NCBI GenBank assembly: GCA_023375675.1
Contig: JALQBC010000002.1
Location: 1,240,001 to 1,304,000 of the forward strand
Source: Cytospora piceicola
Lineage: Eukaryota; Ascomycota; Sordariomycetes; Diaporthales; Cytosporaceae
Direction: 5' to 3'
Length of the DNA stretch: 64,000 nt
A program made the translations under genes and the position numbers. This document shows positions 24,008 through 35,494 of the stretch, in pieces; the first letter of the stretch is position 1, and every line of letters starts with the position of its first letter. The notes beneath the pieces are model-generated. The model saw nothing but the letters and a program-made list of their open reading frames with translations. It did not search any database and had not been told where the DNA came from.

Positions 24008-24490
24008 AGTACATCATGGCTCCTGTTTCCTACTTAGGCAGTCCTTGGTCCCTACCTAGCTACTGACCCCTGGCCTAGAAGCATTTTAATATGGCTTGTT
24101 AAACATTCTGTCGCATCCTCGGTTGCTGCCGAGCCTTGTAGACCAAGGAAAAGAGAGGGAGCAAGGGGAAGAGGGGGCGGGTGAAGGAAAGGCTGAGTGG
24201 GTAATGCGCCCCGGGTCATCTTGACTGTGATATAAGGGGTTTGCCCTAGTATCAAGAGCAAGGCGTAGTTTTGAGGGGGTTTGTGGGGAGACTGCATTGT
24301 ACCACGGTATATTATCAAATTGGTACCTAGGTGCTTACTCAAGCAAGTATGCATTACTGGGTACCTAGGTACCTACTTAGGCATATGTACGGTCTAGGGT
24401 TACTGCATGATACCTACACTAGGCAGTTAGCACGGGACAGGCCGAGCAAGGGGGGGAGGGGGAGGAAGGACTTCCTGGGAAGGAGCACTT

Positions 24491-24520
24491 GAGACGCATG
24501 GAGACGCATGGAGACGCATG
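24491..24520. repeat. Three perfect 10-bp tandem repeats
   Basis: GAGACGCATG occurs three times head to tail. About 70 bp further on, at 24591-24622, TCTGGACA occurs three times followed by TCTGGACC, an 8-bp tandem array. Both are short and probably slippage products. Confidence 0.9.
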
Positions 24521-25004
24521 GAGGGGGAACATCAATACCACAGTAATCGATTCTGGAAGCGGAAAACAACTGCGGGGCCATACCATCTGATCTGGACATC
24601 TGGACATCTGGACATCTGGACCTGCTTGCCATCGGACCCAGTCAAGTCACCCCAAGACGCGTGCTCTGCCTGCGTCAACATATCCCGCCGGTGCAGAAAG
24701 AGCAAACATACGCGGCTCCGTGGCGCAATTCCCACCGCAACCGAGCGGAAAAATCAACCTTGGTCGGCGTCAGTTTGCACTTTAGGGAAATGAAGAGACT
24801 CTGGCAGCGTCGGACGGACACGGCCTGTTCGTCGGTCGGCCTCTCAAAAGCTTGTGAAAGGCATCGGAACCAATTCTTTATGTTGGAACAGCCAGGCAGT
24901 TGACTTCAAACTTGAGGTATCAGGGTATCTACCTAGTGTCGCCGGGATGTCACTGATGTCAGGACGTCAAAATCATAACCGAGGTGGAGCCGAACGCCAT
25001 TGGC

Positions 25005-26240
25005 TCAATCTGATTTGCTGCTTCGGCGTTTCAGGTTCTGAAGAGAAGAATCCGAAGCAGCTGACAGTGCAGTCAGTACATGTGCGTCCGTACCGCACCA
25101 GACACACGCATGATACCGATGGCGGGAGGATGCGGCGCACCAAGGCAGTCTCTCAGTTTCTACCACTGTTGTGCTAGTCCTTCTCCTGTGAGAGTGGAGG
25201 GGGCGAGTGACAAGGTTTGAGCGAGGGTTGTCGGTGGTCAGGGTGGTGTACGAGAAGAGCATAAAAAACCCCGCGGTGGGGACTCGAGCTGTGTTGTACC
25301 TGGGAAGCTCGTGTTTCAGCCGAACTCACGGAGTACGCAGCAATACTTCTGCCCATGTACGAACAGTCGCATTCAGGGATGGACCTGCTTCTTCTTTCTC
25401 CATGCCCGCGGGTACGAGGTCGAATCTCCACGCGACTCCTGCCTTAGGGGTGGACCGTCTAATCCTCTGTTGGGACTGATCATCATTGATCTGTCCCAAG
25501 ACGTCAATGGACCCCTTCAGTACCCTTGCATCAGGATGATGCGCAGTTTGTGGGCTGGAACTCCATTTTGCCGTCCCGACTTCAGACATCGATCGGCCTG
25601 ACAAGCCTGACAAGGCAGAAGACTCCGTTAGCCGGCCTTGCGAATTGCCCCAGATTCTACGCCATATCGTCTCATCTGCCAGCGAGGACTTTTCCACGGC
25701 CTTGCTTTGGCTAAAACTCTTGGGATAACTGTACGGATTACAGTAACTACTTGAAGATCGGATGTCCGATCCATCTGCTGCAGGCGCTCCCTCAGCACTT
25801 GTGCGACTTGTATCTGATGCCGCCGGGTCTGCCTTTTGACTAAAAAGAAAAAGGGGTCACTGACAGTCGAGTTGACCTGCAGAACAGCGCGCCGGGCTGG
25901 TTTCATCTGATCTCTCCCGAGACTCGAGACAATCCTTCTCCACAAGTCTTTACCCGAAACATCCTACAGTACTAACACAAGCTTGCAGGCTACCCAGATA
26001 CCCGGCAAGATATGAACGGTGCACGCCATCAAGTTCTCTATCTCACCCAAGGAAGGAAGGACCGAAACTTGCTTACTGTCCGTTCAAGGCTTGGTGCCCA
26101 CCAGGACAGAAGGGAAAAGACAACCAAGCAACACCTTCCAAGCCAATCGATATGAGACAGCCAGGAGTATTACCTAGATGGTTCGCCCGAAGCCTAAGCA
26201 AACGATGGCTTCGGAGAAACATACTCACTGCCGGCATCAT
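25005..26240 (-). CDS. Tentative four-exon gene, unknown function
   Basis: A hand-built model: exons 26240-26229, 25963-25877, 25832-25330 and 25185-25005 give 260 residues with all phases consistent. Donors are GTGAGT, GTCAAC (weak) and GTGAGT; the last two introns are 44 and 144 nt. The main exon is Ser/Ala/Asp-rich and contains KSSLADETIWRRIWGNSQG and RVLKGSIDVLGQINDDQ; exon 2 has GKDLWRRIVSSLGRD. No domain is recognised. The 12-nt first exon and the weak second donor are the least certain points. It could equally be a chance assembly. Confidence 0.25.
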
Positions 26241-26736
26241 GCTGCCCGTTTGCTATTGAGGATTCTCAACCGCGATCATCGATAAACGCAAGGGTCTGGC
26301 ACCCTCTTCACCTGTCTGTGAAACCCTGGGGAAAAGGACTGTGGCTAGGCCCAGGTGTCGACCTTTCGCTTTATTCTTTAGCACTCTGAAGACCCGGCCG
26401 CGCTTCCGCCTATCTTCACCATTTATTTCAGCAAATGTCCGGGTCGCGAGCTGGCTTACTTACAATCTGCTTGTCCTCGTACCTATCAGCCATCAAATCG
26501 ACATGCTTTGGCATAAGCAAACCCAATCCCCATCGCCCCCCCCCCCCCAAATCAACCCGGCTAGTTTCAGAGCCAAACCTACTCTCGATATCTCTGGCTA
26601 GAGTCTCAGACAGCCAGCGAGTAACATCTACTTTCAAAAGAGAGAAGATAGACCGCCCCCTGAAACAGATGGCTGCTTCCGGAAGTTGGTCACGCACCCC
26701 TTTATCAAGGCAGAAAAGCAAGTCAAGCAGGTGTGC

Positions 26737-26758
26737 TCGGGCTCGAGTTCGAGCCCGA
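26737..26758. repeat. Perfect 22-bp palindrome (10-bp arms, 2-bp spacer)
   Basis: TCGGGCTCGA, spacer GT, then TCGAGCCCGA. It lies in the gene-poor stretch. The arms contain CGG/CCG triplets of the kind bound by dimeric Zn2Cys6 factors, but no adjacent gene start supports an operator role. Confidence 0.7.
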
Positions 26759-29469
26759 TGCCTGCAAGAACTCCGAGTGGAGCAATATTCTAAGCAATGG
26801 TCTCTGAAGAGAGCAGGTGGTCAGAACACTCTGGCCTCCCTTCAGCGCGCTGTCCTATGCAGACGCGACCACTGGCAACCACTGGCGACCCGCTTGTGTG
26901 TATGGGGGTCATAGACGTATGGCGATGGTGCCCAACAAACTGGCGGTCTGCTTGTGCAATGTCGGTTCTTAGGCGAGAAGGGTTTGAGAACCGACGCGGA
27001 AAAGCATATTCAGCATGACTGGGCCCGGCTACTTCTTAGGCCCGGGCATATACCGAAACCCGGCGTGATGGGAATGTATGCGTGGCAGGGCAAAACTAAG
27101 GCGGGTTGAGGTCGTACACGCCGCCGCCGCCGCGGGATGGGGCCTGTCTGACACTACACCTGGGACGAACATGGGGCAGCCACTAACCTGGGATATCATG
27201 TGTAACGCCGAGTCTAAAGACGTGATTTGACATCCGAGTGAGTATTTATGCCAGTGTCAACTTCAGCGGTGAGGGATGAGATCTTGTCCGGGCGCAATAC
27301 TGCCTATGGGAGCTTAGGTAGCACGAGTCGGTGCGGCCAGCAACATAGTACACAGAGTCTCGTGAATCCAAAACATGAGGCGGTGGGCAAATGACATACA
27401 GAAGCAATCAATCAATTGGACCCCATGGTACTCAGGAAAACCCTCATCCGGTGCTTTCCAATCAACCACTCCCGACCACTTTCGCCACGATGAGAGAAAG
27501 CTCACAACTAATCCAAGAAACACGTCGTACGACGTCCCGAGTACTATACAATAACCAGACACATGCTGAAGTCAGTCGTATCCGCATTGGCCTGATTTGC
27601 AACGGGTCACACCCATTCTTGTAAAACCTACCCACGCTTACAGTCCTCCAAGCCGGAGGATTAGGGCTGACAGCGATGCCGTGCCGCAGGAGCTAAATAC
27701 AATCCAGTGTCATGTCCTCTCACAACATTGCGCACTGGGGGGCTCTATTGGCTCCAGGGAATCGATGACTGGATTATACCATCGCACATGCCTCCGTTCT
27801 CACATGTGCTGCCCTCCCACCGCTGTAGGGCCCGACATACGGCAGGCCACGTCATCTGATCACTCGGAGTGTGCTTCTCGATCGAGACAGACGAATGGAG
27901 ACAATACCGTGATGCCGTGAGACTCGATCAGGCTGTTGGCTCATTCATACGGGAGGCCACTCGCCTTCTCCAAGGAACCGGGTATGGCCCACGGAGAATC
28001 CACAACATGATAGTTGGGGGTTGGTGAAGCCCGGGCGGGCGGATACCCGCCTCCTCAGCACTTCGTGCGGACTGACACAGCAGGGTAAATTATCCCTCAA
28101 CGTATAAACGCATATCTCGTGAACAGATACAGGGGATTCAGCAGTGGGAATAACTGGCGGTGGAGCCAAGCGGTTGGCAGTCAAACACCGTGCAACCATA
28201 GTTGCTGAGGAGCGGAGCCGTGAAAAGCATGAGCCTCCTGGAGAAGACCAAAAGAGAAGGGGACAGACCCAAGAAGCAATTAATATGCCTCAACCCGGTA
28301 TTATCTGACTGGCCCATCGTCATTGATTGTCCTGTTCCTCGGGACGCTGCAGGCCATTTAGATGCGGGTGAAGCAACGGCTGCCAGTACGGGTTTCGTGG
28401 AACCGAAAGGGGAAAGAGAAGGAGACAAAAAAAAGAAGGAAAAGACCATATATACCATTCCGGAGAGATTATCCGGCCGGTGGAACGGCACGGCACATGG
28501 CTTCTTTGATCGCGCGTACGTACAGACGCGGTGGAATCTCCCTTCTTTCGTCGGTGGCGGTCCACGCGATGGCGCATGGCCTGTGAGACCTCAGGACATG
28601 CATACAACAGCTACCTGGGCAGTGTTCCTTCTCGAAGCCTCCGATACGCCGGAGAAAAAGGTGTTTCACGGGGAGCGGATTATGCGACAAGCGCTGCAAA
28701 CATGCCTAAAGCCGTCCGAGAAGCGAGCCCCGTTGACCGCCGGCGAAACGTAGAAGGAACCATACTCACTCGTCAAACAAGCAACGGAAATAAGTGCCCT
28801 GAAAGCCTTAGTGTCGGCTGGAATAAGTTCAAACGGCATAGTCGTTGAGCATGGGATGCAGGTAACCTCACGTGTGTGACGGGGTCATCGTCACACAAAG
28901 ATCTGTGAGGAGGAACAGGCACCAATTTCCGTCGGTGAAGCAACTGAGCAGGCCGGCCTTGAGATCCCACATGTACGCCTCGTATCACTCACTGCCACTG
29001 AAAGACATCTGCAGATGCGGGAAACGACTGCTTTGCTGCTTATACGGCTGCCGGCCGCCGGCGACCGACCTGTTTGTTTGCTTGCCAGCGCTCATCGCCG
29101 AGGGTGAGCTTGGTCGAGGAACTGCCAGAGGTCGATGTACAACGATCATCATCTTCAGGCCCGTATTCTGAGGGAGGTAAGAAAACCGCACCCATCGTCG
29201 TCCCAACGATCTTGATGATGAATGGCAGTGACGAGGCCACCTGCCGGGATAATAGCCTGGCACCTAACCCCAATTGTCGTTGACACCAGAGCCGAGTTCT
29301 CGGACTAGGATGGACTGGGCGGAGAGAGGACAGACAAGTCTAGAGGCAATACATCGGTAGTCAGATATTGCTAGTTACCTGAGATCAAATCATCAACCAC
29401 GCTAAAGAGACGAAATGCAAGAGGGTATCTCCCATGCCGTCAGCCAACTCCTCAAATAACGCCGTAAAA

Positions 29470-32400
29470 TCAAAGCTCGTCGTCGTCGTCGTCATCATAG
29501 ATGAAGATCGACGAAGTTGGCCTCTTCAATGCAACACCTGCGCCGTCTTGCTTGATGATAGCATTGTCCTCCTTGATCTCGCTCTTGATATTGATCTCAA
29601 CCTTGTCGAGAATTACCGGATCCTCCTCCTCCATCTTGACATTATCCTCGCTTGCAGTTTCGTCCATCTGCATGCCATCGCGCTGGATCGTCTGAGCATC
29701 ACCCATGGCGTCATGAGCCAGGAGAAAGTCAACCTTCTTCTCATCGTCATCTTCCTCTTTCTTGAAGCCCCCGAGTAGCATCTTCATGCGGCCCTTGTAG
29801 AAGATATCCAAGACATCCCGCCGCTGCTCCTGCGTCCAACTTTGCACAGCAACCGCAAACTCCGTAGCGCTAGCATACCCGAACTCCTTTGCCATCGTGC
29901 AGAACTGCCTCCGCAACACATCCTGCGGCGGTTTGTACTTGTACGCGAAGCCCGGCCCATCTTCAAATGCGTCGTTCACCTGGGTGTCTGCAAACAACGC
30001 ACTCTGACCCTCGGGATCGTTGAGGTCCATATCCTCTGCGAGCTCGGCCCGTCGTGACAGTTGCGCCTCGACCTTACTGGTTCCGATGACTTCGGAGTTC
30101 TCGTGCGTGTATTCCACACCCGCAGATGCGAGAATGCCTTGTAGGGCATCCTTTTGGGGTTCCTGCTTGCTCTTGGCAAGCTCCTCCGGATTCTCGGATT
30201 TGATGATTGCCGCCAGCTGGCTTATACCGCCGTCGTCCTCGTCGTCGCCGCCATCTTCCTTCTTGATGTGACTGAACTCATCCTGCTCTGCCTTGGACAT
30301 ATCAACGTCTACCAAATGGACGCCGGCCCTCGCCTCGGCGATATTGGTCTTGTTGACGATATCGCGCAGGATGACCTGGTCGGCGTGGAAAGAGAACAGA
30401 TTTTGGAGTCCAAAGATCTCTCCCTTCCGTTCTGGGTCCTGCTGGACGCCCTTGAAATAGCGACGTTCGTTCGATGCGTTGTACCCAATATTGGCCTGTT
30501 GCTGCTTATAGATCTGCCTCGCGTAGACGATCTCTTCGATGGTACCAGCAGAGACGAGCCGGAAGACCTCCACATCACGAACCTGGCCAATTCTGTAGGC
30601 TCGATCTTGGGCTTGGAGGTCGTATGACGGGTTCCAGTGAGGGTCAAAAACGACGACCTTGTTCGCGGAGGTGATGTTGAGGCCAACGCCACCCGCTTTG
30701 GTGGAGATGAGGAAGATGAACCGGGCGGGATCGGTGTTGAAATTGTCAACCTCCTTCTGTCGGTCCACATAGGAAAGCTCACCATCGAGGTAGCTAACAG
30801 TGTAGGCTGTCGTACTCCTGAACAGGTGGCCAAGGATCCTCAGGAGACGCACGCTGTGGGAGAAGATCAGAACCTTGTCGCCGTTACCATGCCAGAAGCT
30901 GAGGAGCTTCTTCAAGATCAGCCATTTGCCGCAGTACCCTGCATCGGCAAGGAGCTCGAGAGAGTTCCGATTCTGATAAAGCGTCTTCCAGTTTGGCACA
31001 CAAGCTTTGAGCCTTTCCAAGGCAGCCTCCCGCTTCTCCTTTGGGGCGTCATCTTTTGGCAGCAAAAGCGTCAAATGGTTGGAAATATTCTGCAGTGCCA
31101 TGATCGTCGGGAAGACGAGTACTTGCCAGGGCCTTCCATCAGGCAATGTCTGTCCACAGCACCAACCCTGCTTCTTCTGCGAGCCGCAGTCGCAGTACTC
31201 AACGCTATCGCGGATTAGCCGAACCTCTTCGCTATCCAGTAGGTTCTGGTATGCTTCTCGCTGAGAGGCCGTCAGGGGACAGAACACCACTCTATCGGAC
31301 TTCTTTGGGAGCTGGTGGGCTATCAAAGATTTCATACGGCGAAGAAAAAACTCGGGCAGAACGTTCTGGACTAGCTGTTTCGCGATCTTCCTTGCTCGGC
31401 TCAGCTCCCCCAAGGTGGCGTCATGTGATTGACCCCGGGTAAGCGGTTTGGCGATTCTCTGGTCCCATTCGTATAGAGAGCCAAAATATCCGGGCTGGGT
31501 CCAGTTGAGGAGTGTCCAGAGCTCCTCGTATTTGTTCTGTATGGCTGTCCCGGTCAGGCCAATTCGGCAAAGAGCATTCACATTGTCCATTGATATGGTG
31601 ATCTGTGAACGCCGCTCCTTGATCTTATGGCACTCGTCGGCAATGACGGCGTCCCATTCCACAAGGTTGATCTTCTTATCATCATGCCTATAGGTGTCGT
31701 AGGTAGTAATCAGAATCTCGAGAGCGCCGCTTCGGGCTGCCTTCAACACTTCATCTTTTCCGGAGCCGTGGTAAACCTCAACCTTCCACCAGCCCCAACG
31801 ACTGAGTTCATTTTTCCAGTTTTCGATCAACGAGCCGACGCAGATGATGAGGATTCGAGGGTACCATCGTGTTTTATGACGGGCCATCTTCCGCAACCTC
31901 TTGCCATCCCTTTCGTCTCCCGTCTTACCAAATGCTGCCGTGAGAAATGCAATAACTTGAATCGTCTTGCCCAAGCCCATGTCATCTCCCAGTATGCAGC
32001 CAGTCTGATACACGAAATGGTAGTGCAGAAACCTAACGCCTTCGACTTGGTAGTCTCGAAGGTATTGGGCAATCGGTGCCGGTATCCGACCCGCAGACGT
32101 CTCCAGTATTATATCCTTGTAAGGTCTGCACGGCTGGATATTGTCGAATTCAGGTCGCCTCTCCAGTCTCCTCGGATCCCTCTCGTCGTCTGAGAAGTCG
32201 AGATCAGTATAGTCGGGTGGCAGTTTCAGACCGGCCTCTCGAAGGTTCTGCTTGTCCTCCTCGAATACCCTACGTCGTTCGCGGATATGCTCGGGCACGA
32301 GGTCGCGGGCAAGTTCTTCGCCGTCCAGAAAGCCCTTATCGTCGACCCCCTTAGCCTTGCCCTTCGACTTTCCATTTCCCGAAGCTTCGGCACCCTTCCT

Positions 32401-32622
32401 TGCCCTGGAGGGTCTGCCCGGCTTTGCGCGCTTCCGCTTCTTGCTTTGCTGGAACTTCTCGTAGAAATCGTCGGGCTCGTCGGCAAAGGCGTCATCTGGT
32501 TCTTCGTATTTCCGCTTGCCGCAAGTCGTCTTAACGGACTGATCGTCACTAGCACACGACGCAGTGGTATCATCGTCATGGAGTTCGATGGGCGCTGTCG
32601 ACTGTCGACGTGAAGCAGCCAT
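29470..32622 (-). CDS. SNF2-family DNA-dependent ATPase, ERCC6L2/Hebo-like
   Basis: Single-exon gene for 1050 residues with good start context (CCACCATGGCT). The N-terminal 170 residues are charged, with KKRKRAKPGRPSRARK as a likely nuclear signal. The helicase core has DMGLGKT at 214-220 (ATP binding), DECH at 329-332 in place of the common DEAH, LTGTAIQN at 356-363, GGVGLNIT near 644-651 and RAYRIGQ at 674-680. A Cys cluster (C477, C479, C488, C489) sits between the lobes. After the core, RRYFKGVQQDP and EIFGLQNLFSFHADQ match the Hebo region of the ERCC6L2 subfamily, which is tied to transcription-linked DNA repair and is absent from budding yeast. The C-terminus is acidic and ends in six Asp, Glu and Leu. 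Rad26/CSB-like is the main alternative. It diverges from an AidB-like gene. Confidence 0.88.
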   Translation of the reverse strand: MAASRRQSTAPIELHDDDTTASCASDDQSVKTTCGKRKYEEPDDAFADEPDDFYEKFQQSKKRKRAKPGRPSRARKGAEASGNGKSKGKAKGVDDKGFLDGEELARDLVPEHIRERRRVFEEDKQNLREAGLKLPPDYTDLDFSDDERDPRRLERRPEFDNIQPCRPYKDIILETSAGRIPAPIAQYLRDYQVEGVRFLHYHFVYQTGCILGDDMGLGKTIQVIAFLTAAFGKTGDERDGKRLRKMARHKTRWYPRILIICVGSLIENWKNELSRWGWWKVEVYHGSGKDEVLKAARSGALEILITTYDTYRHDDKKINLVEWDAVIADECHKIKERRSQITISMDNVNALCRIGLTGTAIQNKYEELWTLLNWTQPGYFGSLYEWDQRIAKPLTRGQSHDATLGELSRARKIAKQLVQNVLPEFFLRRMKSLIAHQLPKKSDRVVFCPLTASQREAYQNLLDSEEVRLIRDSVEYCDCGSQKKQGWCCGQTLPDGRPWQVLVFPTIMALQNISNHLTLLLPKDDAPKEKREAALERLKACVPNWKTLYQNRNSLELLADAGYCGKWLILKKLLSFWHGNGDKVLIFSHSVRLLRILGHLFRSTTAYTVSYLDGELSYVDRQKEVDNFNTDPARFIFLISTKAGGVGLNITSANKVVVFDPHWNPSYDLQAQDRAYRIGQVRDVEVFRLVSAGTIEEIVYARQIYKQQQANIGYNASNERRYFKGVQQDPERKGEIFGLQNLFSFHADQVILRDIVNKTNIAEARAGVHLVDVDMSKAEQDEFSHIKKEDGGDDEDDGGISQLAAIIKSENPEELAKSKQEPQKDALQGILASAGVEYTHENSEVIGTSKVEAQLSRRAELAEDMDLNDPEGQSALFADTQVNDAFEDGPGFAYKYKPPQDVLRRQFCTMAKEFGYASATEFAVAVQSWTQEQRRDVLDIFYKGRMKMLLGGFKKEEDDDEKKVDFLLAHDAMGDAQTIQRDGMQMDETASEDNVKMEEEDPVILDKVEINIKSEIKEDNAIIKQDGAGVALKRPTSSIFIYDDDDDDEL

Positions 32623-33250
32623 GGTGGTTTCGGGTATTCGGCCAGTACGAGCGGCACGAGACGGGTGGCACGCTTGTTACGAACGTTGGTCTGTGAAACA
32701 GGAGGGCCTCGGCAGACATAGTTGAAGTCCTAGCGAAGTTGCATTCCTCCATAAGAGAAAGAATGAAGAAGAGGGTGGGCTGCCTGACGCACCTAGTGTC
32801 AGCATAGGTCGAATATCATCTTAAGTAATTTATCTACGGTACGCGTTGCGAGACGCGCCTGCTGAGCTCGGAGACACTCACCCCCACTCGCCAAGTATCT
32901 GCAGTGCAGTCATGGGTCCTGCAGTGTTGTACCTAGGTAGCTTACAGCGGGGTTTAGCGGGGACCCCACGTCTTCCCAAGGTTCCAAGGTTTCTTACAGC
33001 AGCTTGACCCTTTCACACATCAACACCTAATGTGACCACCTTCTAACCGTCTTCCGCAGCATGTCACTACCGAGGTTCTCCAAATGACCTGGACGCGGGG
33101 TCCCCAATGGGGTATATCTGTACTCCTTCTCCTTCGCTTTTGTCTTGTATCACCAGGAGACACACATCACCACTGCATTCCGTGTCAACTGTGGAAAACT
33201 CGATCATATATCATTTAATACAGCAAGTTGCTTAGTAAATAAGATCTACA
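32623..33250. promoter_or_regulatory. Divergent intergenic region, helicase / acyl-CoA dehydrogenase
   Basis: These 628 bp separate the two start codons and must hold both promoters. An exact TACCTAGGTA palindrome lies at 32930-32939, near the middle. No clear TATA box could be assigned. Confidence 0.6.
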
Positions 33251-35494
33251 ATGCAGGTGTCAACCGCAAATAAGGGCTTCTTTCAGCAGCAGCCAATCCT
33301 CAAGAACCAGCTGCTTGATGATCCGTCTTGTCAACGGATACTGCAATGTGTGTCTGGACTCTGATCTTCATAATGTCTCTCTACAATAAAGATGATGGCG
33401 GCGAGTGACAGCGAGTTCTGATCTTTTGAAGTGTTTCTGCCCTTGAGCATCAAAACAGCCATCGAACCAGAGCTGCGAGCTTTAGGGGATAAAGTGCTGT
33501 CTGACGAGATCTTTGGTTCCATATCGGATGCTGAGAGAAACCTGCCATATCTGCGTGGCAGTGGCCGGGATGCCTTTGGTCAACCCAGGAGCGATTCTCT
33601 CGTGGTGACCGAGGGATGGAAGAACCTTCAGGCGTTCGGCATACAAAACGGGTTCGAACACCATCTTCCCTGGCGTTGCTGTCTGTAATACCTGGCCTCG
33701 GAACTGATATATGAGCAGCATAGTTGCGTACAATTATGACCAAGACCATTTTCAATATACCCGCGTAGTACAGATGCTCAGGTAACGCATTCTCATTCAT
33801 CTGTGTACGAGTCCAGTCGTGCATTGTCGTCTACGAGCCTTTACGCGTTGTCTGCTGAGGCCAAATTGTTTCGTACGCGGCCTTCGTTCTGAACTGATGC
33901 TCTCCTGACAGGTTGTTGCTCTGGGAAGCATCATCCGCCAGTAAGTTACTTTGTGCTTCAAACCCAAGACATGACTTACACCTGGACGATAGACACGACA
34001 TGCCCAGCGGCTATGACAGACGGCGCAGCCCGTCTGCTTCAGCGCCACCTGACGGATCCAAGCCTAGATGAGATGCGCCGAGGTGTCTTCCAAGATGCCT
34101 ATAATCACCTCACATCGCGCGATCCGTCACATGCCTGGACAAGTGGACAATGGATGACTGAACGTCCAGGAGGTAGTGACATCTCTCGTACGGAGACTAT
34201 TGCAACCTATACCCCCTATCCGAGCGATGCTTCGCCCACCAATGCTGATGGAGGCACGTCCCTCGGCCCCTGGAGCATCAGTGGGTTCAAATGGTTCTCC
34301 AGCGCAACCGACTCGTCCATGGCCATATTGCTGGCCAAGACGACAACCGACAAGGGAGTCTCCGCCTTCTTCGCGCCGATGAGACGATATAACCCATCGC
34401 TGATGTCGCCCACCGGTCGAAGCGGTGGGGCAGAGCTCAACGGTGTGAGAATTGTACGCCTCAAAGACAAGATGGGAACCAAGTCGCTTCCAACGGCCGA
34501 GCTTGAGCTGAACGGCATGCGGGGCTGGCTCATAGGGCAGGAAGGAAAAGGTATCCAGGAGGTTGCCACCATGCTCACCATCACGAGGGTCCATTCCACC
34601 ATCGGAGCTCTCGGCTACCTTGGTCGCGGCCTTGGGGTCGCAAAGGCGTACGCACTGGTGCGAGAAGTCGGGGCGACAAAGGGCATGCGGATACCACTGT
34701 GCAAGAGCCCTCTTCACATGCGAACGCTTGCGGACTTGGCCGTCGAGTATCACTCAATGATGCTCTTGACTTTCTATACCATTTACCTTATGGGTTTAGA
34801 CGAGAAGAAGTCCGGACTTGGCAACAAAGATGGAAACCCAGATACCCAATCCTTGAAGACCCTCACTCCGCCGCCCCAGCATATCACTCCTCTCCTCCGC
34901 ATCCTCAGCTCCCTGCACAAGTCGTACTGCTGCAAGCAGTCCATCCCCCTCATGTACGCCTGCATGGAGTCACTCGGCGGCGTGGGCTATCTCAACAACG
35001 CCGAGTCAGAACACCTCAACCTCTCCCGCCTGTTCCGCGACATCTGCGTGCTGGCTACCTGGGAGGGCACCACCGACGTTCTCGCCACGGACATGTTGAG
35101 GGCTTTGAAGCACCCCCGCGACGGACAGGCCAGCGTGGCCGCCCTGGACTGGTTCGTGGGGAGTAACAAGCCGGCGCCGCGGGCTTTGGACGAGTGGGAA
35201 CGGATCAAGGGGGCGCTGGAGACACAGACGCAGGAAGATCTGCTCGCTGATGCGAGGCGGGTCTGTTTTAGGCTGGCAGAGATCCTGATGGCGGCCCTGC
35301 TGGAGGCCGATACTGCTAGTGATAAGGATGCGACGGCGGGGGCTATGCTGCAACGATTTCTGGAGAAGAGGGGCTTCTCGGATGATGTTTCTTCGCAGCC
35401 CGTATCGACAAACAAGACACTGGAATTGGACACGGCAATCGTGTATGGGAAAGTAAGCCTTGGGCCGGATGGCAGGTTGAGCTCGAAATTGTGA
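33251..35494 (+). CDS. AidB-like acyl-CoA dehydrogenase family protein
   Basis: Flavoprotein of the acyl-CoA dehydrogenase superfamily, AidB/ACAD-type branch; 636 residues from five exons: 33251-33347, 33432-33651, 33719-33781, 33912-33940, 33993-35494. The small exons were placed from conserved text: DAERNLPYLRGSGRDAFG, VVTEGWKNLQAFGIQNGIVA, LLLWEASSANTTCPAAMTDG. The last intron is 52 nt; exon 4 is only 29 nt; the second intron has a weak GTTCGA donor. MTERPGGSDIS (about 191-201) and ISGFKWFSSATD are the FAD-contact region of this family; LFRDICVLATWEGTTDV near the C-terminus is also typical. E. coli AidB is linked to the alkylation response and binds DNA, but fungal relatives may act in fatty-acid or branched-chain oxidation. 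No clear C-terminal peroxisomal signal (ends SSKL, an SKL-type tripeptide). Confidence 0.88.

Larger units (their letters stand above)
21713..29469. other. 7.7-kb stretch without recognised gene families
   Basis: The left end is promoter for the gene at 21712. Nothing matches a known family. Two tentative spliced genes are listed separately (23477-24007 and 25005-26240). The stretch also holds a TACCTAGGTA palindrome at 24362-24371 (and a 9/10 match at 24323-24332), two small tandem repeats near 24.5 kb and a 22-bp palindrome at 26737. Base composition is not strikingly AT-rich, which argues against a heavily RIP-mutated transposon. The open frame at 28202-28753 (183 codons) looks like chance. 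Confidence 0.45.

Noticed and set aside
24640..24730. Zn2Cys6-like half motif (CSACVNISRRC)
   Set aside because: Only one half of the six-cysteine pattern is present, no first half or linker precedes it, and no spliced partner exon was found.
28202..28753. 183-codon plus-strand open frame
   Set aside because: Product is not recognisable and the opposite strand is equally open; most likely chance.
21713..29469. RIP-mutated transposon island
   Set aside because: No terminal repeats, transposase or reverse-transcriptase text, and no marked AT enrichment by eye; a RIP index calculation would settle it.
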